Shown: positions 9,009 to 18,316, counted from the first letter of the stretch. The stretch: DNA of 64,000 nt from a marine actinobacterium MedAcidi-G2B (GCA_000817115.1 JUEO01000002.1:45146-109145); one strand, 5' to 3'. The notes: generated from the sequence alone by a model not told the origin. Numbers and translations: made by a program.

Positions 9009-10319
9009 TTGCCAGACAGTCTGTTCACAACTGCAGCCACTGAGCGTTTGTCTCGTCGCTCTCCATTAGCTGCACGACTTAGACCAAATCAGCTAGATGA
9101 AATTGTGGGCCAAGATCACTTGGTAGGTGAAGGTAAACCCTTACGCTGCTTAGTTGAGTCTGATCAGCTCTCATCACTAATTTTTTGGGGGCCTCCTGGA
9201 ACTGGGAAAACAAGTCTCGCTAGGCTGGTCGCAAAAGTTACAGCTAAAGATTTCATTGAACTCTCTGCAGTAAATGCAACAGTGAAAGACGTAAGAGAAA
9301 CAATTGCGCAAGCTGAAAAACGTTTAGGCGAACAAGACATTGGAACAATTCTTTTTTTGGATGAAGTGCATCGTTTCAATAAAGCACAACAAGATGCTCT
9401 CTTACCGTCGGTAGAAACAGGGCTATTAATACTGATTGGGGCAACCACTGAGAACCCATTTTTCGAAGTAAATCCACCACTTTTATCACGATCAACTCTT
9501 TTCCGCTTAGAACCTTTATCAGAAATTGCTATCAGGAAACTTCTTGACCGCGGTTTAACAGCAGAAGGCCTTCAAGCAGATGAAGACGCCCTCAATCTAA
9601 TTGTGGGTCGTTCTTCCGGAGATGGCCGCCATGCATTAACAAGTCTTGAAGTAGCAGCAGCGTTAGCAATGGGACGCAAAAGTGAACGCCTAGAACTTGT
9701 TGATGCAGAATTTGCTTTAGGAACAAAAGCATTAAGTTACGGTCGAGATGACCACTTCGATGTTATTAGCGCATTTATAAAGAGCATCAGAGGCTCAGAT
9801 GTAGATGCAGGGCTGTATTGGCTAGCCCGCATGCTTGAAGCCGGAGAGGATGCAAGATTTATAGCGCGAAGATTAGTGATCCTTGCGAGTGAAGATATTG
9901 GAATGGCTGATCCAATGTCCCTACTAATAGCTGACGCAGCAGCAAGAGCGGTGGAATTCGTAGGTTTACCTGAAGCTCAACTGAACCTCGCACAAGCAGT
10001 AGTGCATTTAGCTACTGCTCCGAAGTCAAATAGAGTCACAAAAGCAATTTTTGCTGCGAAAGAGGATGTTCAAGAGAGTGGAGTTGGCAAAGTCCCAAAG
10101 CATCTACGTGATGCCCATTATCAAGCAGCAGCGACATTAGGTCACGGAGAAGGCTATGAATATCCACACAATGATCCACGAGGATGGGTAGAGCAAATTT
10201 ACCGGCCACCTGAAGTGGCTGAAAATATCTACTACGATCCTTCTACCCACGGGTTTGAAGAAGAAGTAGCACGTCGCATGTCTATGCGCACGCCATCTCA
10301 AAAGAAAGAAGAAGCTTAG
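9009..10319 (+). CDS. rarA: Replication-associated recombination protein A (RarA/MgsA AAA+ ATPase)
   Basis: AAA+ ATPase related to clamp loaders that acts at stalled replication forks. The 436-aa product has DEIVGQDHLVGEGKPL, Walker A WGPPGTGKTS, Walker B ILFLDEVHRFNKAQQDALL, sensor GATTENPFFEVNPPLLSR, and the C-terminal MgsA domain (DPMSLLIADAA, GHGEGYEYPHND). The start is TTG at 9009 with AAAGG 7 bases upstream. The next gene begins 2 bases after the stop. Confidence 0.95.
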   Translation: MPDSLFTTAATERLSRRSPLAARLRPNQLDEIVGQDHLVGEGKPLRCLVESDQLSSLIFWGPPGTGKTSLARLVAKVTAKDFIELSAVNATVKDVRETIAQAEKRLGEQDIGTILFLDEVHRFNKAQQDALLPSVETGLLILIGATTENPFFEVNPPLLSRSTLFRLEPLSEIAIRKLLDRGLTAEGLQADEDALNLIVGRSSGDGRHALTSLEVAAALAMGRKSERLELVDAEFALGTKALSYGRDDHFDVISAFIKSIRGSDVDAGLYWLARMLEAGEDARFIARRLVILASEDIGMADPMSLLIADAAARAVEFVGLPEAQLNLAQAVVHLATAPKSNRVTKAIFAAKEDVQESGVGKVPKHLRDAHYQAAATLGHGEGYEYPHNDPRGWVEQIYRPPEVAENIYYDPSTHGFEEEVARRMSMRTPSQKKEEA

Positions 10320-10321
10320 AA

Positions 10322-10603
10322 ATGAAATATCGTGTGACATCTTTGTTCATTGGATGGATAGTAGGGCTCATATCTTCACCTTTTGTCCGTCGTCGATTAC
10401 AGCGCTTAATCATGCATTACGCACCAGAGCATTTAAACCGTCAGATTGAAGAGAAGCGTCGAGAGTTGGTTCAAACAGTACGACGCTTCAGGAATGATTT
10501 CAAGTCTTCTACACCCATAAAAGACGAAAGTCGATTTGAGCCGGTATACCGGAAAAATCGTGATCGAAGCCCAGGACACCGTCCGCGACAGCCTCTGAAG
10601 TAA
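10322..10603 (+). CDS. Small single-pass membrane protein, unknown function
   Basis: I do not recognise this 93-aa protein. It has one N-terminal hydrophobic helix (about residues 5-22, FIGWIVGLISSPF), then a strongly basic helical segment (RRRLQRLIMHYAPEHLNRQIEEKRRE, cut here into its visible parts RRRLQRL and EEKRREL), and a basic Pro/Arg-rich tail. The predicted pI is very high. It starts 2 bases after rarA and precedes alaS by 42 bp, so it is probably co-transcribed. Placement and composition fit a real small gene; the function is open. Confidence 0.7.
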   Translation: MKYRVTSLFIGWIVGLISSPFVRRRLQRLIMHYAPEHLNRQIEEKRRELVQTVRRFRNDFKSSTPIKDESRFEPVYRKNRDRSPGHRPRQPLK

Positions 10604-10645
10604 ATCACTCTCAGTGCGGAGTTGGGATCGTTAGAATAGACACAT

Positions 10646-13225
10646 ATGAGAAAAAAAGCTCTAACCGCAAAGTCAATCCGACGTGAATTCATTGACTTTT
10701 ATGTCGCAAGAGACCACTTTCATGAGTCATCAGACAGTCTCATACCTGATGACTCAACTCTGCTCTTTACTAACTCAGGCATGGTGCAGTTCAAATCATA
10801 TTTAACTGGAGAGCAGCCAGCCCCTTGGCCACGTGCCGTTACTGTTCAAAAATGTGCACGAGCAGGTGGGAAACACAACGACTTAGAAGAAGTAGGTCGC
10901 ACAAGCCGCCACCTTACCTTTTTTGAAATGATGGGAAATTTCAGCTTTGGAGATTATTTCAAATCAGAAGCTTGCGCATTTGCTTGGGAATTCGTAACCA
11001 AAAACCTTGGCCTAGATCCTGAACGTCTTTGGATAACAGTTCATGAGACTGACGATGAGGCCGCCACCATATGGGAAGAAGAAGTCGGAGTTTCTGCCGA
11101 CCGAATTCAACGCCTAGACGAAGACAACTATTGGCGCATGGCCGACACTGGGCCTTGCGGACCCTGCTCAGAAATTTTTTGGGACAAAGGACCAGAGCAC
11201 GGCGAAGAAGGCGGACCCGCCCATGGAGGAGAAGAAAGATTTGTTGAAATCTGGAATCTAGTTTTCATGCAATTTGAACAGCATGCAGATGGCTCTCAAA
11301 CCCCACTTCCGGCCCCGTCAATTGATACAGGCCTAGGATTAGAACGCGTTCTCTCCGTTTTGCAAGGTGTTGATTCTGTATGGGAGACAGACGAGTTTTC
11401 CACGCTTTTAAAAAGCATCAGTGAATTAACACAAGTTGCACAAAAAGAGAGTGAAAGTTTCGATGTCTCAATGCGGATCTTGGCCGATCATGCACGATCA
11501 TCAACATTTCTAATAAATGATGGAGTGTTTCCTTCCAACGAAGACAGGGGATATGTACTTCGTCGTATTATTCGACGAGCAGTACGGCACGCATGGCTAC
11601 TAGGAGTAGAAGATCAGATCATGGCTTCGTTAGTAGATGTAGTTGTTGAAATGATGGGTTCGGATTATCCAGAACTTGCACAAAACCATGATTACATACG
11701 AGGAGTCATAGATCGGGAGGAAGAAGGTTTTAGAGAGACTTTGCGTTCAGGACTAACGATTTTAGATACGGCTATAGATGGATTAAAGACCGGAGAGTTT
11801 CTTGATGGGCAAGTCATTTTCAAACTTCACGACACCTACGGGTTCCCCCTTGAACTAACTGAGGAAATAACCAGAGAGCGGGGAATCTCTATAGATTCTC
11901 AAGGGTTCTCAGAAGCCATGAATGAACAAAAAGAACGAGCAAAAGCTGCGCGAAAAGAAAATGGTACAGCAGACATTTCAGGAGATCTACGTCCCTTACT
12001 TGAAGAGCATGGTTTAACTTCCTTTATAGGGCGAGAAGAAAATAAAACAGAAGCAGAAGTTCTTTACATAGAAAACAACTATGTCGTGCTAGACAGAACT
12101 CCTTTCTATGCAGAATCTGGAGGTCAGATAGGAGATACTGGCACTCTCACTAACACCAGAGGAGCTGTTCGAGTTATTGATACCAAACTAGCTCTAGATG
12201 GATTGCATGTTCATGAGACAGAAGATAATGAACTAGAGATAGCAGTCGGAGACAAATTAGTAGTAGAAATTGATGTAGCTCGCCGAATGGATATTCGCCG
12301 CAATCACACCGCCACACATCTATTGCATTCAGCACTACGACGAGTTCTTGGCGAACATGTAAAACAACAAGGGTCATGGGTAGGTCCGGACCGGTTGCGT
12401 TTCGACTTCAGTCATTATGCAGCCGTGCAACCAGAAGAGATAAGAGAGATAGAAGACATGGTGAACATGGAAGTGCTCAACAACTTACCTTGTAACCACT
12501 ATGAAACTTCTAAAGAAAAAGCTGAAGCGGCAGGAGCAATTGCTTTCTTTGGTGACAAATACGGGGATAGTGTACGAGTGCTTGAAGCGGGATCGAGCTC
12601 AATTGAACTTTGTGGAGGAACTCATGTCAACGCACTCGGAGACATTGGAGCTTTTAAGATCATCACAGAGGGGTCAGTAGGAGCGAACATCCGCCGCATA
12701 GAAGCGATCACAGGGCCTGCTCCAATCAATCGTTTGAGAGACTTAGAATCTACTCTTGCTTCTGCTTCAGAGAAATTAGGAGTACCGATAGATGATGTTC
12801 TTGAAGGTATAGACAAACGAATAGCTGAGAATAAAGAAATAAAGAACGAACTCAATGAAGTTCGCCGAGCATTAGCACTAAACCAGGTAGATGCGCTGGT
12901 AGAGACAGCAGAGAACGGTTTAGTGATCGCTCAGGTCACAGGAGTGGACCAAGATGGACTGAGAGAACTAGCTACCGCCATTTCTTCTAGGGGCGGGATA
13001 AGAGCCGTTGTGTTAGGACTAGCACCAGAGGGAGGTGGAGCAGCTCTTGTATCTATAGTTACATCTGATAGCGGATTAGACGCAGGTGCTCTTGTCTCCG
13101 AATCTGCAAAAACAATTGGTGGCGGGGGACGATTGAACTCAGAAATGACGGTTATAGGCGGACGCCAGCCTGAAAATCTTCAAGAGGCGCTTGACCAAGC
13201 TCGCCATGCAGCCGAAACAATCTAA
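10646..13225 (+). CDS. alaS: Alanine--tRNA ligase
   Basis: Charges tRNA-Ala and edits mischarged Ser/Gly. The 859-aa product has the catalytic core (LLFTNSGMVQFKSYL, RHLTFFEMMGNFSFG), an editing domain with zinc-type motifs HTATHLLH and CGGTHV intact, and a C-Ala domain ending in GGGGRLNSEM. The ATG at 10646 agrees with the usual family start (SIRREFIDFYVARDH). The end overlaps the start of ruvX, as in many actinobacteria. Confidence 0.97.
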   Translation: MRKKALTAKSIRREFIDFYVARDHFHESSDSLIPDDSTLLFTNSGMVQFKSYLTGEQPAPWPRAVTVQKCARAGGKHNDLEEVGRTSRHLTFFEMMGNFSFGDYFKSEACAFAWEFVTKNLGLDPERLWITVHETDDEAATIWEEEVGVSADRIQRLDEDNYWRMADTGPCGPCSEIFWDKGPEHGEEGGPAHGGEERFVEIWNLVFMQFEQHADGSQTPLPAPSIDTGLGLERVLSVLQGVDSVWETDEFSTLLKSISELTQVAQKESESFDVSMRILADHARSSTFLINDGVFPSNEDRGYVLRRIIRRAVRHAWLLGVEDQIMASLVDVVVEMMGSDYPELAQNHDYIRGVIDREEEGFRETLRSGLTILDTAIDGLKTGEFLDGQVIFKLHDTYGFPLELTEEITRERGISIDSQGFSEAMNEQKERAKAARKENGTADISGDLRPLLEEHGLTSFIGREENKTEAEVLYIENNYVVLDRTPFYAESGGQIGDTGTLTNTRGAVRVIDTKLALDGLHVHETEDNELEIAVGDKLVVEIDVARRMDIRRNHTATHLLHSALRRVLGEHVKQQGSWVGPDRLRFDFSHYAAVQPEEIREIEDMVNMEVLNNLPCNHYETSKEKAEAAGAIAFFGDKYGDSVRVLEAGSSSIELCGGTHVNALGDIGAFKIITEGSVGANIRRIEAITGPAPINRLRDLESTLASASEKLGVPIDDVLEGIDKRIAENKEIKNELNEVRRALALNQVDALVETAENGLVIAQVTGVDQDGLRELATAISSRGGIRAVVLGLAPEGGGAALVSIVTSDSGLDAGALVSESAKTIGGGGRLNSEMTVIGGRQPENLQEALDQARHAAETI

Positions 13226-13658
13226 AAATAAAGTGCGTGCTCTCGGATTAGATTTAGGAACTAAACGTATAGGTGTGGCAGTTAGCGATAGTGATGGGCT
13301 ATTAGCAACCCCTATAGAGGTAGTTAAACGGCTTGGAGATACATCCAAAGAACATCTTGCAATAGAGGCGTTAGCTAAGGAATGGGAAGTTGACGTTGTA
13401 GTGGTAGGAGTTCCTTATTCTTTAGATGGGAGTATTGGCCCCATGGCAAAGAAAACTCTTACTGAAGTAAAAAAACTAGATAACACATTGTCGGTGCCTA
13501 TTGAGATCTGCGATGAGCGTCTGACCACTGTCACTGCAGAGCGCTCTTTAAGAGAGCAGGGAGTTACATCTAAGGATGGGCGGAAAGTAGTTGACCAGTT
13601 GGCAGCATCAATTTTGCTTCAAGCCTGGTTGGATAGTCGTCGGAATTTGGAGGATTAG
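13206..13658 (+). CDS. ruvX: Putative pre-16S rRNA nuclease / Holliday junction resolvase-like YqgF
   Basis: RNase H-fold protein implicated in 16S rRNA 5'-end maturation. Motifs are LGLDLGTKRIGVAVSD (first catalytic Asp), VVVGVPYSLDGS, CDERLTTVTAE and DQLAASILLQAWLD (last catalytic Asp). ATG at 13206 gives a normal N-terminus. A TTG at 13191, only 3 bases after AAGAGG, is the other possible start and would add 5 residues. Both overlap alaS. mltG follows with no gap. Confidence 0.92.
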   Translation: MQPKQSKNKVRALGLDLGTKRIGVAVSDSDGLLATPIEVVKRLGDTSKEHLAIEALAKEWEVDVVVVGVPYSLDGSIGPMAKKTLTEVKKLDNTLSVPIEICDERLTTVTAERSLREQGVTSKDGRKVVDQLAASILLQAWLDSRRNLED

Positions 13659-15038
13659 GTGAGCGCTGAAGACGAGAATGAAACATCTGAAAGAGACGGG
13701 AAAACTTTTCGTTCTTCAGCAGACATGGCACCTGGAAACAAAGCGAATGAGACTTCGGTGGGCAAACCAAGTGTTTCTGATTCTGCAACGGAAGGAATAC
13801 CAGTTGTACCTGAAGATGTTGCCATAGAAGAGGCAGTGGTATGGGATCCATCCGTATATAAGGAATCGGAAAAGGGAACAATTTTTGGAGAGGAATTGGA
13901 GGTAGATGCCAATGTGCGTTGGGTTCGCCACCGTAGGCCGTTGGGTCCAATTCCACGTTGGGCATTTGTCGTATTTTTGCTTCTGATAGGAGCAACTTTC
14001 GCCTATCGAAAAGTTGATCAGTGGGTTAATTCACTGGTGACACCGGATGCGCCACCAGGTGATGAAATAGAGTTTGTCGTTGAACCTGGATGGTCTTCGG
14101 GTGAAGTTGCAGTGGCTCTAGGTTCAGCAGGAATTATTGATAATTCACCGATGTTTCGGCAGTGGATGCGATGCCATTCAATGATTGGCTGGTTTATTGA
14201 CTGTCCGTCAGGGATTGAGTACGAATTTCAAGCAGGGGATTACTTGCTTCAAGAGCATTTAGCATTTCAAGACGTTGTAGACATCTTGAATGAAGGACCA
14301 ATACCACCAGAAGTCATACGGGTAACAATTCCTGAGGGCCTTACTATTAGCCAGATGGTCGTAAATATCAAAGAACGCATGCCTACTTACAGTGAGGCTC
14401 AATTAAACGAAGCTTTTTCTAGCGATATTGTTCGATGGGAACATTATCCAGAAGATTTTTTTCTGCCATGGTATGAAGGGATGTTCTTTCCCGACACATA
14501 TCAGTTGGACGAAGCTACTCTTACCGATGAAATGAGCCTTGTAACTCGTATGCATAATCAGTTCCTCAACGTTGTGGAAGAAATTGAACTTGAGGAAAAG
14601 GCAGCAGCGGTAGGTCTAACTCCCTATGAGGCTTTAGTTGTTGCGTCTTTGATTGAAGAAGAGGCCTTATTGAATGAAGAACGAGCCAAAATCTCTCAAG
14701 TGATCCATAATCGCTTGGAGCAAGGATGGTCTCTTGGAATGGAGTCAACAGTTCGTTATGCAGTAGGGAAAATGTCTGGAGAGTCTTTAACTAGAGAAGA
14801 TCTGAATAGCGATTCGCCCTGGAACACATGGATAGAACCCGGACTTCCTCTTACACCAATTTCTGCACCAGGTAGAGCCTCACTTGAAGCAGCAGTAAGC
14901 CCAGAAGATGGGCCATGGATGTTCTTTGTTCGTACTGATGAGAACGGAGTGGTGGGAGCTCATACTTTTACGGTCACTAGTGAAGAATTCGCAGAAGCAG
15001 TCGCAATATGTCGAGAAAAGGATTTAGGTTGTGGCTAA
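13659..15038 (+). CDS. mltG: Endolytic murein transglycosylase MltG (YceG)
   Basis: Membrane-bound lytic transglycosylase that cuts nascent glycan strands. The 459-aa product has about 95 acidic, low-complexity cytoplasmic residues, a membrane helix at about 101-116 (WAFVVFLLLIGATFAY), then the external YceG domain. The catalytic-Glu segment is VASLIEEEALL, followed by VIHNRLEQGWSLGMES and GLPLTPISAPGRASLEA. The start is GTG at 13659, immediately after the ruvX stop. The long acidic N-terminus is typical of actinobacterial MltG. Confidence 0.93.
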   Translation: MSAEDENETSERDGKTFRSSADMAPGNKANETSVGKPSVSDSATEGIPVVPEDVAIEEAVVWDPSVYKESEKGTIFGEELEVDANVRWVRHRRPLGPIPRWAFVVFLLLIGATFAYRKVDQWVNSLVTPDAPPGDEIEFVVEPGWSSGEVAVALGSAGIIDNSPMFRQWMRCHSMIGWFIDCPSGIEYEFQAGDYLLQEHLAFQDVVDILNEGPIPPEVIRVTIPEGLTISQMVVNIKERMPTYSEAQLNEAFSSDIVRWEHYPEDFFLPWYEGMFFPDTYQLDEATLTDEMSLVTRMHNQFLNVVEEIELEEKAAAVGLTPYEALVVASLIEEEALLNEERAKISQVIHNRLEQGWSLGMESTVRYAVGKMSGESLTREDLNSDSPWNTWIEPGLPLTPISAPGRASLEAAVSPEDGPWMFFVRTDENGVVGAHTFTVTSEEFAEAVAICREKDLGCG

Positions 15039-15069
15039 TAATTTAAAAAACGTTCTTGGAAGAACTGAT

Positions 15070-15900
15070 ATGTCAACAACTCGTGCAGCAGTCATTGGAT
15101 CACCAGTTACTCATTCTCTTTCACCATTACTGCACAATGCAGCTTTCAACTCTTTGGGTATGGACTGGGAGTACTTAGCTCTTGAAATTACTGAAAGCGA
15201 ACTTGATGAAGTTCTTGCCCAAATGAGGTCAGGAAATCTGGGTGGGTTGTCAGTCACGATGCCTTTAAAAACAAGGGTGGCGTCGTTAGTTGATGAATGC
15301 ACTTCTACTGCTGAAAAATTGAGCGCAGTTAATTGTGTTGTTGCCAATGAAAAAGGTTTGATCGGACATAACACTGACGGAGACGGCTTCCTAAATGGAT
15401 TGATTCATGAAGCACAATTTGATCCAAAAGGTAAAAAAGTGGCGGTCATTGGAGCCGGCGGAGCAGCTCGGGCAGTTATAGAAGCCTTAGCGAGGTCAGG
15501 GGCCGCTTCCATCATGGTAGTAAATAGGACTCCAGCGAAAGCAGAAAGCGCTGCAGATTTAGCAGGAGAAGTCGGGGCTGTTGGAACATTAGAAGATATT
15601 TCTGGAGCCGATCTTGTAGTCAATGCAACCTCTATTGGCATGAAAGATAGCCAAGTAGATATCCCATGCTCGGTAGATCTTCTTCATTCCAGCCAACTCG
15701 TTGTTGATCTTATTTATCATCCACTGGAAACTAGGTGGATTTCATTAGCTAAACAAAAAGGAATAGATTCCTATAACGGAGTTTCTATGCTTCTGTTTCA
15801 AGCAGCTGAAGCCTTTACGCTGTGGACCGGTGAAGAAGCTCCCATATCAATTATGCAAGAAGCAATCACACAGGAACTTGAAAAACGAACGCAAAACTAA
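15070..15900 (+). CDS. aroE: Shikimate dehydrogenase
   Basis: NADPH-dependent reduction of 3-dehydroshikimate to shikimate. Motifs are GSPVTHSLSPLLHNAAF (substrate Ser), LSVTMPLKT (catalytic Lys; Ser replaces the usual Asn), HNTDGDGF (catalytic Asp), the nucleotide loop IGAGGAARAV, and VNRT for the NADP phosphate. ATG at 15070 has GGAAGA 6 bases upstream and gives a standard N-terminus. GTG at 15031 would add 13 residues and overlap mltG. It is followed by the 96-aa unknown gene where aroC is often found. Confidence 0.95.
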   Translation: MSTTRAAVIGSPVTHSLSPLLHNAAFNSLGMDWEYLALEITESELDEVLAQMRSGNLGGLSVTMPLKTRVASLVDECTSTAEKLSAVNCVVANEKGLIGHNTDGDGFLNGLIHEAQFDPKGKKVAVIGAGGAARAVIEALARSGAASIMVVNRTPAKAESAADLAGEVGAVGTLEDISGADLVVNATSIGMKDSQVDIPCSVDLLHSSQLVVDLIYHPLETRWISLAKQKGIDSYNGVSMLLFQAAEAFTLWTGEEAPISIMQEAITQELEKRTQN

Positions 15901-15927
15901 GTTAATTAAAAGAAAAGGAAAGCAAGT

Positions 15928-16218
15928 ATGAAATTCATTCAAGTCATGGAGTTCAATTCGACTAGTGAAGAGGCTCAAAAAGGTTTAGAAGAATACATAG
16001 AGGTTGCTGGTTCAAAGACCACTGCGCGTGTTGTCACACTATGTGTTGATCGAGATAATCCTGAAACCATCGTTCAAATAGTTGAGTTTGACTCCTATGA
16101 GTCGGCGACTCAGAACAATGAGTTGGAAGAAACGAAAGAAGCTTCAAGCGAACATGAAGAAAACATAGGTGAAGTTAATTTCCGTAATCTTGATGTTGTG
16201 GGGGTATACGAACTCTAA
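15928..16218 (+). CDS. Small soluble protein, possible dimeric alpha/beta-barrel (ABM-like) fold
   Basis: No family can be named with confidence for this 96-aa product. It begins with a beta strand (MKFIQVMEF), has a helix (SEEAQKGLEEYIEVA), a strand pair RVVTLCVDRD and ETIVQIVEFDSYESA, an acidic helix, and a final strand VVGVYEL. This alternation resembles the ferredoxin-like ABM/EthD dimeric barrel proteins; that is inference from the pattern only. AAAGGAAA lies at good spacing before the ATG, so translation is likely. It sits between aroE and aroK. Confidence 0.72.
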   Translation: MKFIQVMEFNSTSEEAQKGLEEYIEVAGSKTTARVVTLCVDRDNPETIVQIVEFDSYESATQNNELEETKEASSEHEENIGEVNFRNLDVVGVYEL

Positions 16219-16234
16219 ATAAAACATCTATTTA

Positions 16235-16273
16235 CTGTTCTTAAGTAATAATCCGCTGTTCTGAGTAATCCGC
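16235..16273 (+). repeat. Two-copy imperfect tandem repeat upstream of aroK
   Basis: Copy 1 (16235-16256) and copy 2 (16256-16273) share CTGTTCT, then AGTAAT, then ATCCGC. Copy 1 carries 4 extra bases. The perfect core TAATCCGC occurs at 16249-16256 and 16266-16273, 17 bp apart. The location just ahead of a start codon suggests a duplicated protein-binding site or a promoter-region duplication. Confidence 0.45.
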
Positions 16274-16277
16274 AGTG

Positions 16278-16301
16278 GGTATCCTTATATATATGGATAC
16301 C
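16278..16301 (+). promoter_or_regulatory. Hairpin enclosing the aroK start codon
   Basis: GGTATCC (16278-16284) and GGATACC (16295-16301) form a perfect 7-bp stem with an AU-rich 10-nt loop. The ATG at 16293-16295 lies at the loop/3'-arm junction, so folding would partly hide the start codon. No good Shine-Dalgarno site is visible. A role in translational control is inference. Confidence 0.4.
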
Positions 16302-16829
16302 GATTTGTGTACTCATGTGGCTCTTGTGGGGCTTATGGGTGCAGGCAAAACTGTAATAGGTGCTTCTTTAGCGCGAAAAAGTAACGTTCGTCACGTTGAT
16401 CTAGATCGCTGGATTCAAAATAGGTATGGCCGTTCCATAGGGGTCATTTTTAACGAACGCGGAGAAAAAGGTTTTAGAGAGATTGAAACCGATGCATTAA
16501 AGGAGGTACTTGGGTCTGAGGAGCCCGTTGTCCTATCAACAGGTGGTGGGGTCATAGTTCAAGATGAAAATAGATCCATACTTAAGGAAAATTCTCACGT
16601 TATTTGGCTTAAAGTCACGCCAGAAGGCTTAGCTAAAAGAGTTGGAGAAGGCAGAGGTAGACCCTTATTAAAAGACAAAGACCCTCTTGAGGTGCTACAA
16701 CTTCTAAATGCAGAACGGGAAGAAAACTATAAAGAAGTCGCCGACCTTGTGATAGATGCAGAGAGTGGGACAGTGGAAGAAATCTCTGACCATATTTTGG
16801 CGCTAACTATTTCAAAAGGTAACAAATGA
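16293..16829 (+). CDS. aroK: Shikimate kinase
   Basis: ATP-dependent phosphorylation of shikimate. Motifs are Walker A GLMGAGKT, HVDLDRWIQ (substrate Asp), EKGFREIE (Arg), LSTGGGVIV, and GRGRPLL in the lid. ATG at 16293 gives MDTDLCTHVALVG, a usual N-terminus. GTG at 16275 would add six residues including an unlikely hydrophobic run. It overlaps aroB by 4 bases (ATGA). Confidence 0.94.
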   Translation: MDTDLCTHVALVGLMGAGKTVIGASLARKSNVRHVDLDRWIQNRYGRSIGVIFNERGEKGFREIETDALKEVLGSEEPVVLSTGGGVIVQDENRSILKENSHVIWLKVTPEGLAKRVGEGRGRPLLKDKDPLEVLQLLNAEREENYKEVADLVIDAESGTVEEISDHILALTISKGNK

Positions 16830-17836
16830 TAGAAATTAAAGTGCCACTGAGTGAAGGTAGAGAATATCCGGTATTGGTAGGAGCCAATGCGCGAGAAGAA
16901 CTAGATTCAGTACTCCCCAAAGACTCCCAGCGCGTTGCCATAATTACGCAAGAAAATATTGGTGTGAGCGTAAATCTGGAAACAGAAAACGAAATTTTTC
17001 TAATCCCTGATGGCGAAGAGGCAAAGACTTTAAAAACCATCGAGTCACTTTGTCGTTCCTTTACGAGGTGGGGATTAACTCGAAATGACTGCATCGTTGG
17101 TATAGGTGGGGGCGTAGTCACTGATGTCGCCGGCTTCGCAGCAGCGACATATCACCGAGGAACGCCTGTAATACATGTACCTACTTCTCTACTTGGTCAA
17201 ATTGATGCGTCGATTGGTGGGAAAACAGGTGTGAATCTTCCCGAAGGAAAAAATTTAGTTGGAGCCTTCTGGCAACCAACAGCCGTGCTATGTGATACTT
17301 CTGTCTTGAACACGCTTCCAGAAAGAGAAATGTTAAGTGGTTATGGAGAGATGGCCAAGTACCACTTTCTTGGTAGCGGGAATTTAGATGACCTGAACTT
17401 AGAGGAGAAAATTGCCAGATGTGTGGAGATCAAAGCTCAAGTAGTTGCATCGGATGAGAGAGAGGCAGGAACTCGAGCAATTCTGAATTATGGGCACACC
17501 TTAGGCCACGCACTTGAAACTACAAAAAACTATGACCTTCGACATGGTGAAGCAATAGCAATTGGGCTGGTCTTTGCCGCAGAACTTGCACACAAACTTG
17601 GACGAATAGATAAAGACAGAGTAGAGGAACATCGTTTGGTAGTTGATCAATACGGGCTAAGCAGCATGATGCCTCAAGGAATAGAACCTGATGTCATAAT
17701 GGAAGTCATGGCTCGAGATAAAAAAGCTATCAATGGTTTGACTTTTGTTCTAGATGGACCAGATGGAGTAGAGGTTGTTACAGGTATTGAACCATCAATA
17801 GTACGTGAGATCATTCATCACATGGATGAGAGTTAA
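16826..17836 (+). CDS. aroB: 3-dehydroquinate synthase
   Basis: Second step of the shikimate pathway: DAHP to 3-dehydroquinate, with NAD and a divalent metal. The 336-aa product has IGGGVVTDVAGFAA, VPTSLLGQIDASIGGKTGVN, SGYGEMAKY, NYGHTLGHALE and RHGEAIAIG, which supply the metal and NAD ligands. Length is slightly short of the common 350-360. Translationally coupled to aroK. Confidence 0.96.
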   Translation: MIEIKVPLSEGREYPVLVGANAREELDSVLPKDSQRVAIITQENIGVSVNLETENEIFLIPDGEEAKTLKTIESLCRSFTRWGLTRNDCIVGIGGGVVTDVAGFAAATYHRGTPVIHVPTSLLGQIDASIGGKTGVNLPEGKNLVGAFWQPTAVLCDTSVLNTLPEREMLSGYGEMAKYHFLGSGNLDDLNLEEKIARCVEIKAQVVASDEREAGTRAILNYGHTLGHALETTKNYDLRHGEAIAIGLVFAAELAHKLGRIDKDRVEEHRLVVDQYGLSSMMPQGIEPDVIMEVMARDKKAINGLTFVLDGPDGVEVVTGIEPSIVREIIHHMDES

Positions 17837-17846
17837 AGAGATACTT

Positions 17847-18308
17847 ATGAATACAGAATCTTCAAAATCGCAGATAAAAATCCTTATCCTTTCAGGACCA
17901 AATCTCAATCTTCTTGGGGAAAGAGAACCAGAGACTTATGGAGATCAAACTCTTGAAAGTCATATAGAAACAGCCGAGAAAGCAGCAGATCAGAAAGGCA
18001 TGACAGTTGAACACCTTCAATCAAACCATGAAGGTGCACTCGTAGATGCAATTCATTCAGCAAGAGAAAGATGTGATGCCATAATCATAAATCCTGGAGC
18101 TTTCACTCATTACGCATGGGCTATCCATGATGCGCTTCAGACTTTTGATGGACCAGTTATTGAAGTACACCTTTCTAACCCTGCTGCTCGCGAACCATGG
18201 CGCCACACTTCTGTTGTTGCACCAGTGGCAGCTGGAACGATTGCTGGGTTTGGTGGATATGGGTACCAAATTGCTGTTGATGCTGTTTCTGAATTACTTA
18301 CGCAATAA
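17847..18308 (+). CDS. aroQ: 3-dehydroquinate dehydratase, type II
   Basis: Dehydrates 3-dehydroquinate to 3-dehydroshikimate. The type II family is shown by LSGPNLNLLGEREPETYG (active-site loop with Arg and Tyr), QSNHEGALVDAIH, NPGAFTHYAWAIHDAL (catalytic His) and VIEVHLSNPAAREPWR. ATG at 17847, preceded by AAAGAG, is preferred. A start at 17805 would lie inside aroB. It completes the aroE-aroK-aroB-aroQ cluster. Confidence 0.94.
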   Translation: MNTESSKSQIKILILSGPNLNLLGEREPETYGDQTLESHIETAEKAADQKGMTVEHLQSNHEGALVDAIHSARERCDAIIINPGAFTHYAWAIHDALQTFDGPVIEVHLSNPAAREPWRHTSVVAPVAAGTIAGFGGYGYQIAVDAVSELLTQ

Positions 18309-18316
18309 GGAAAAAA

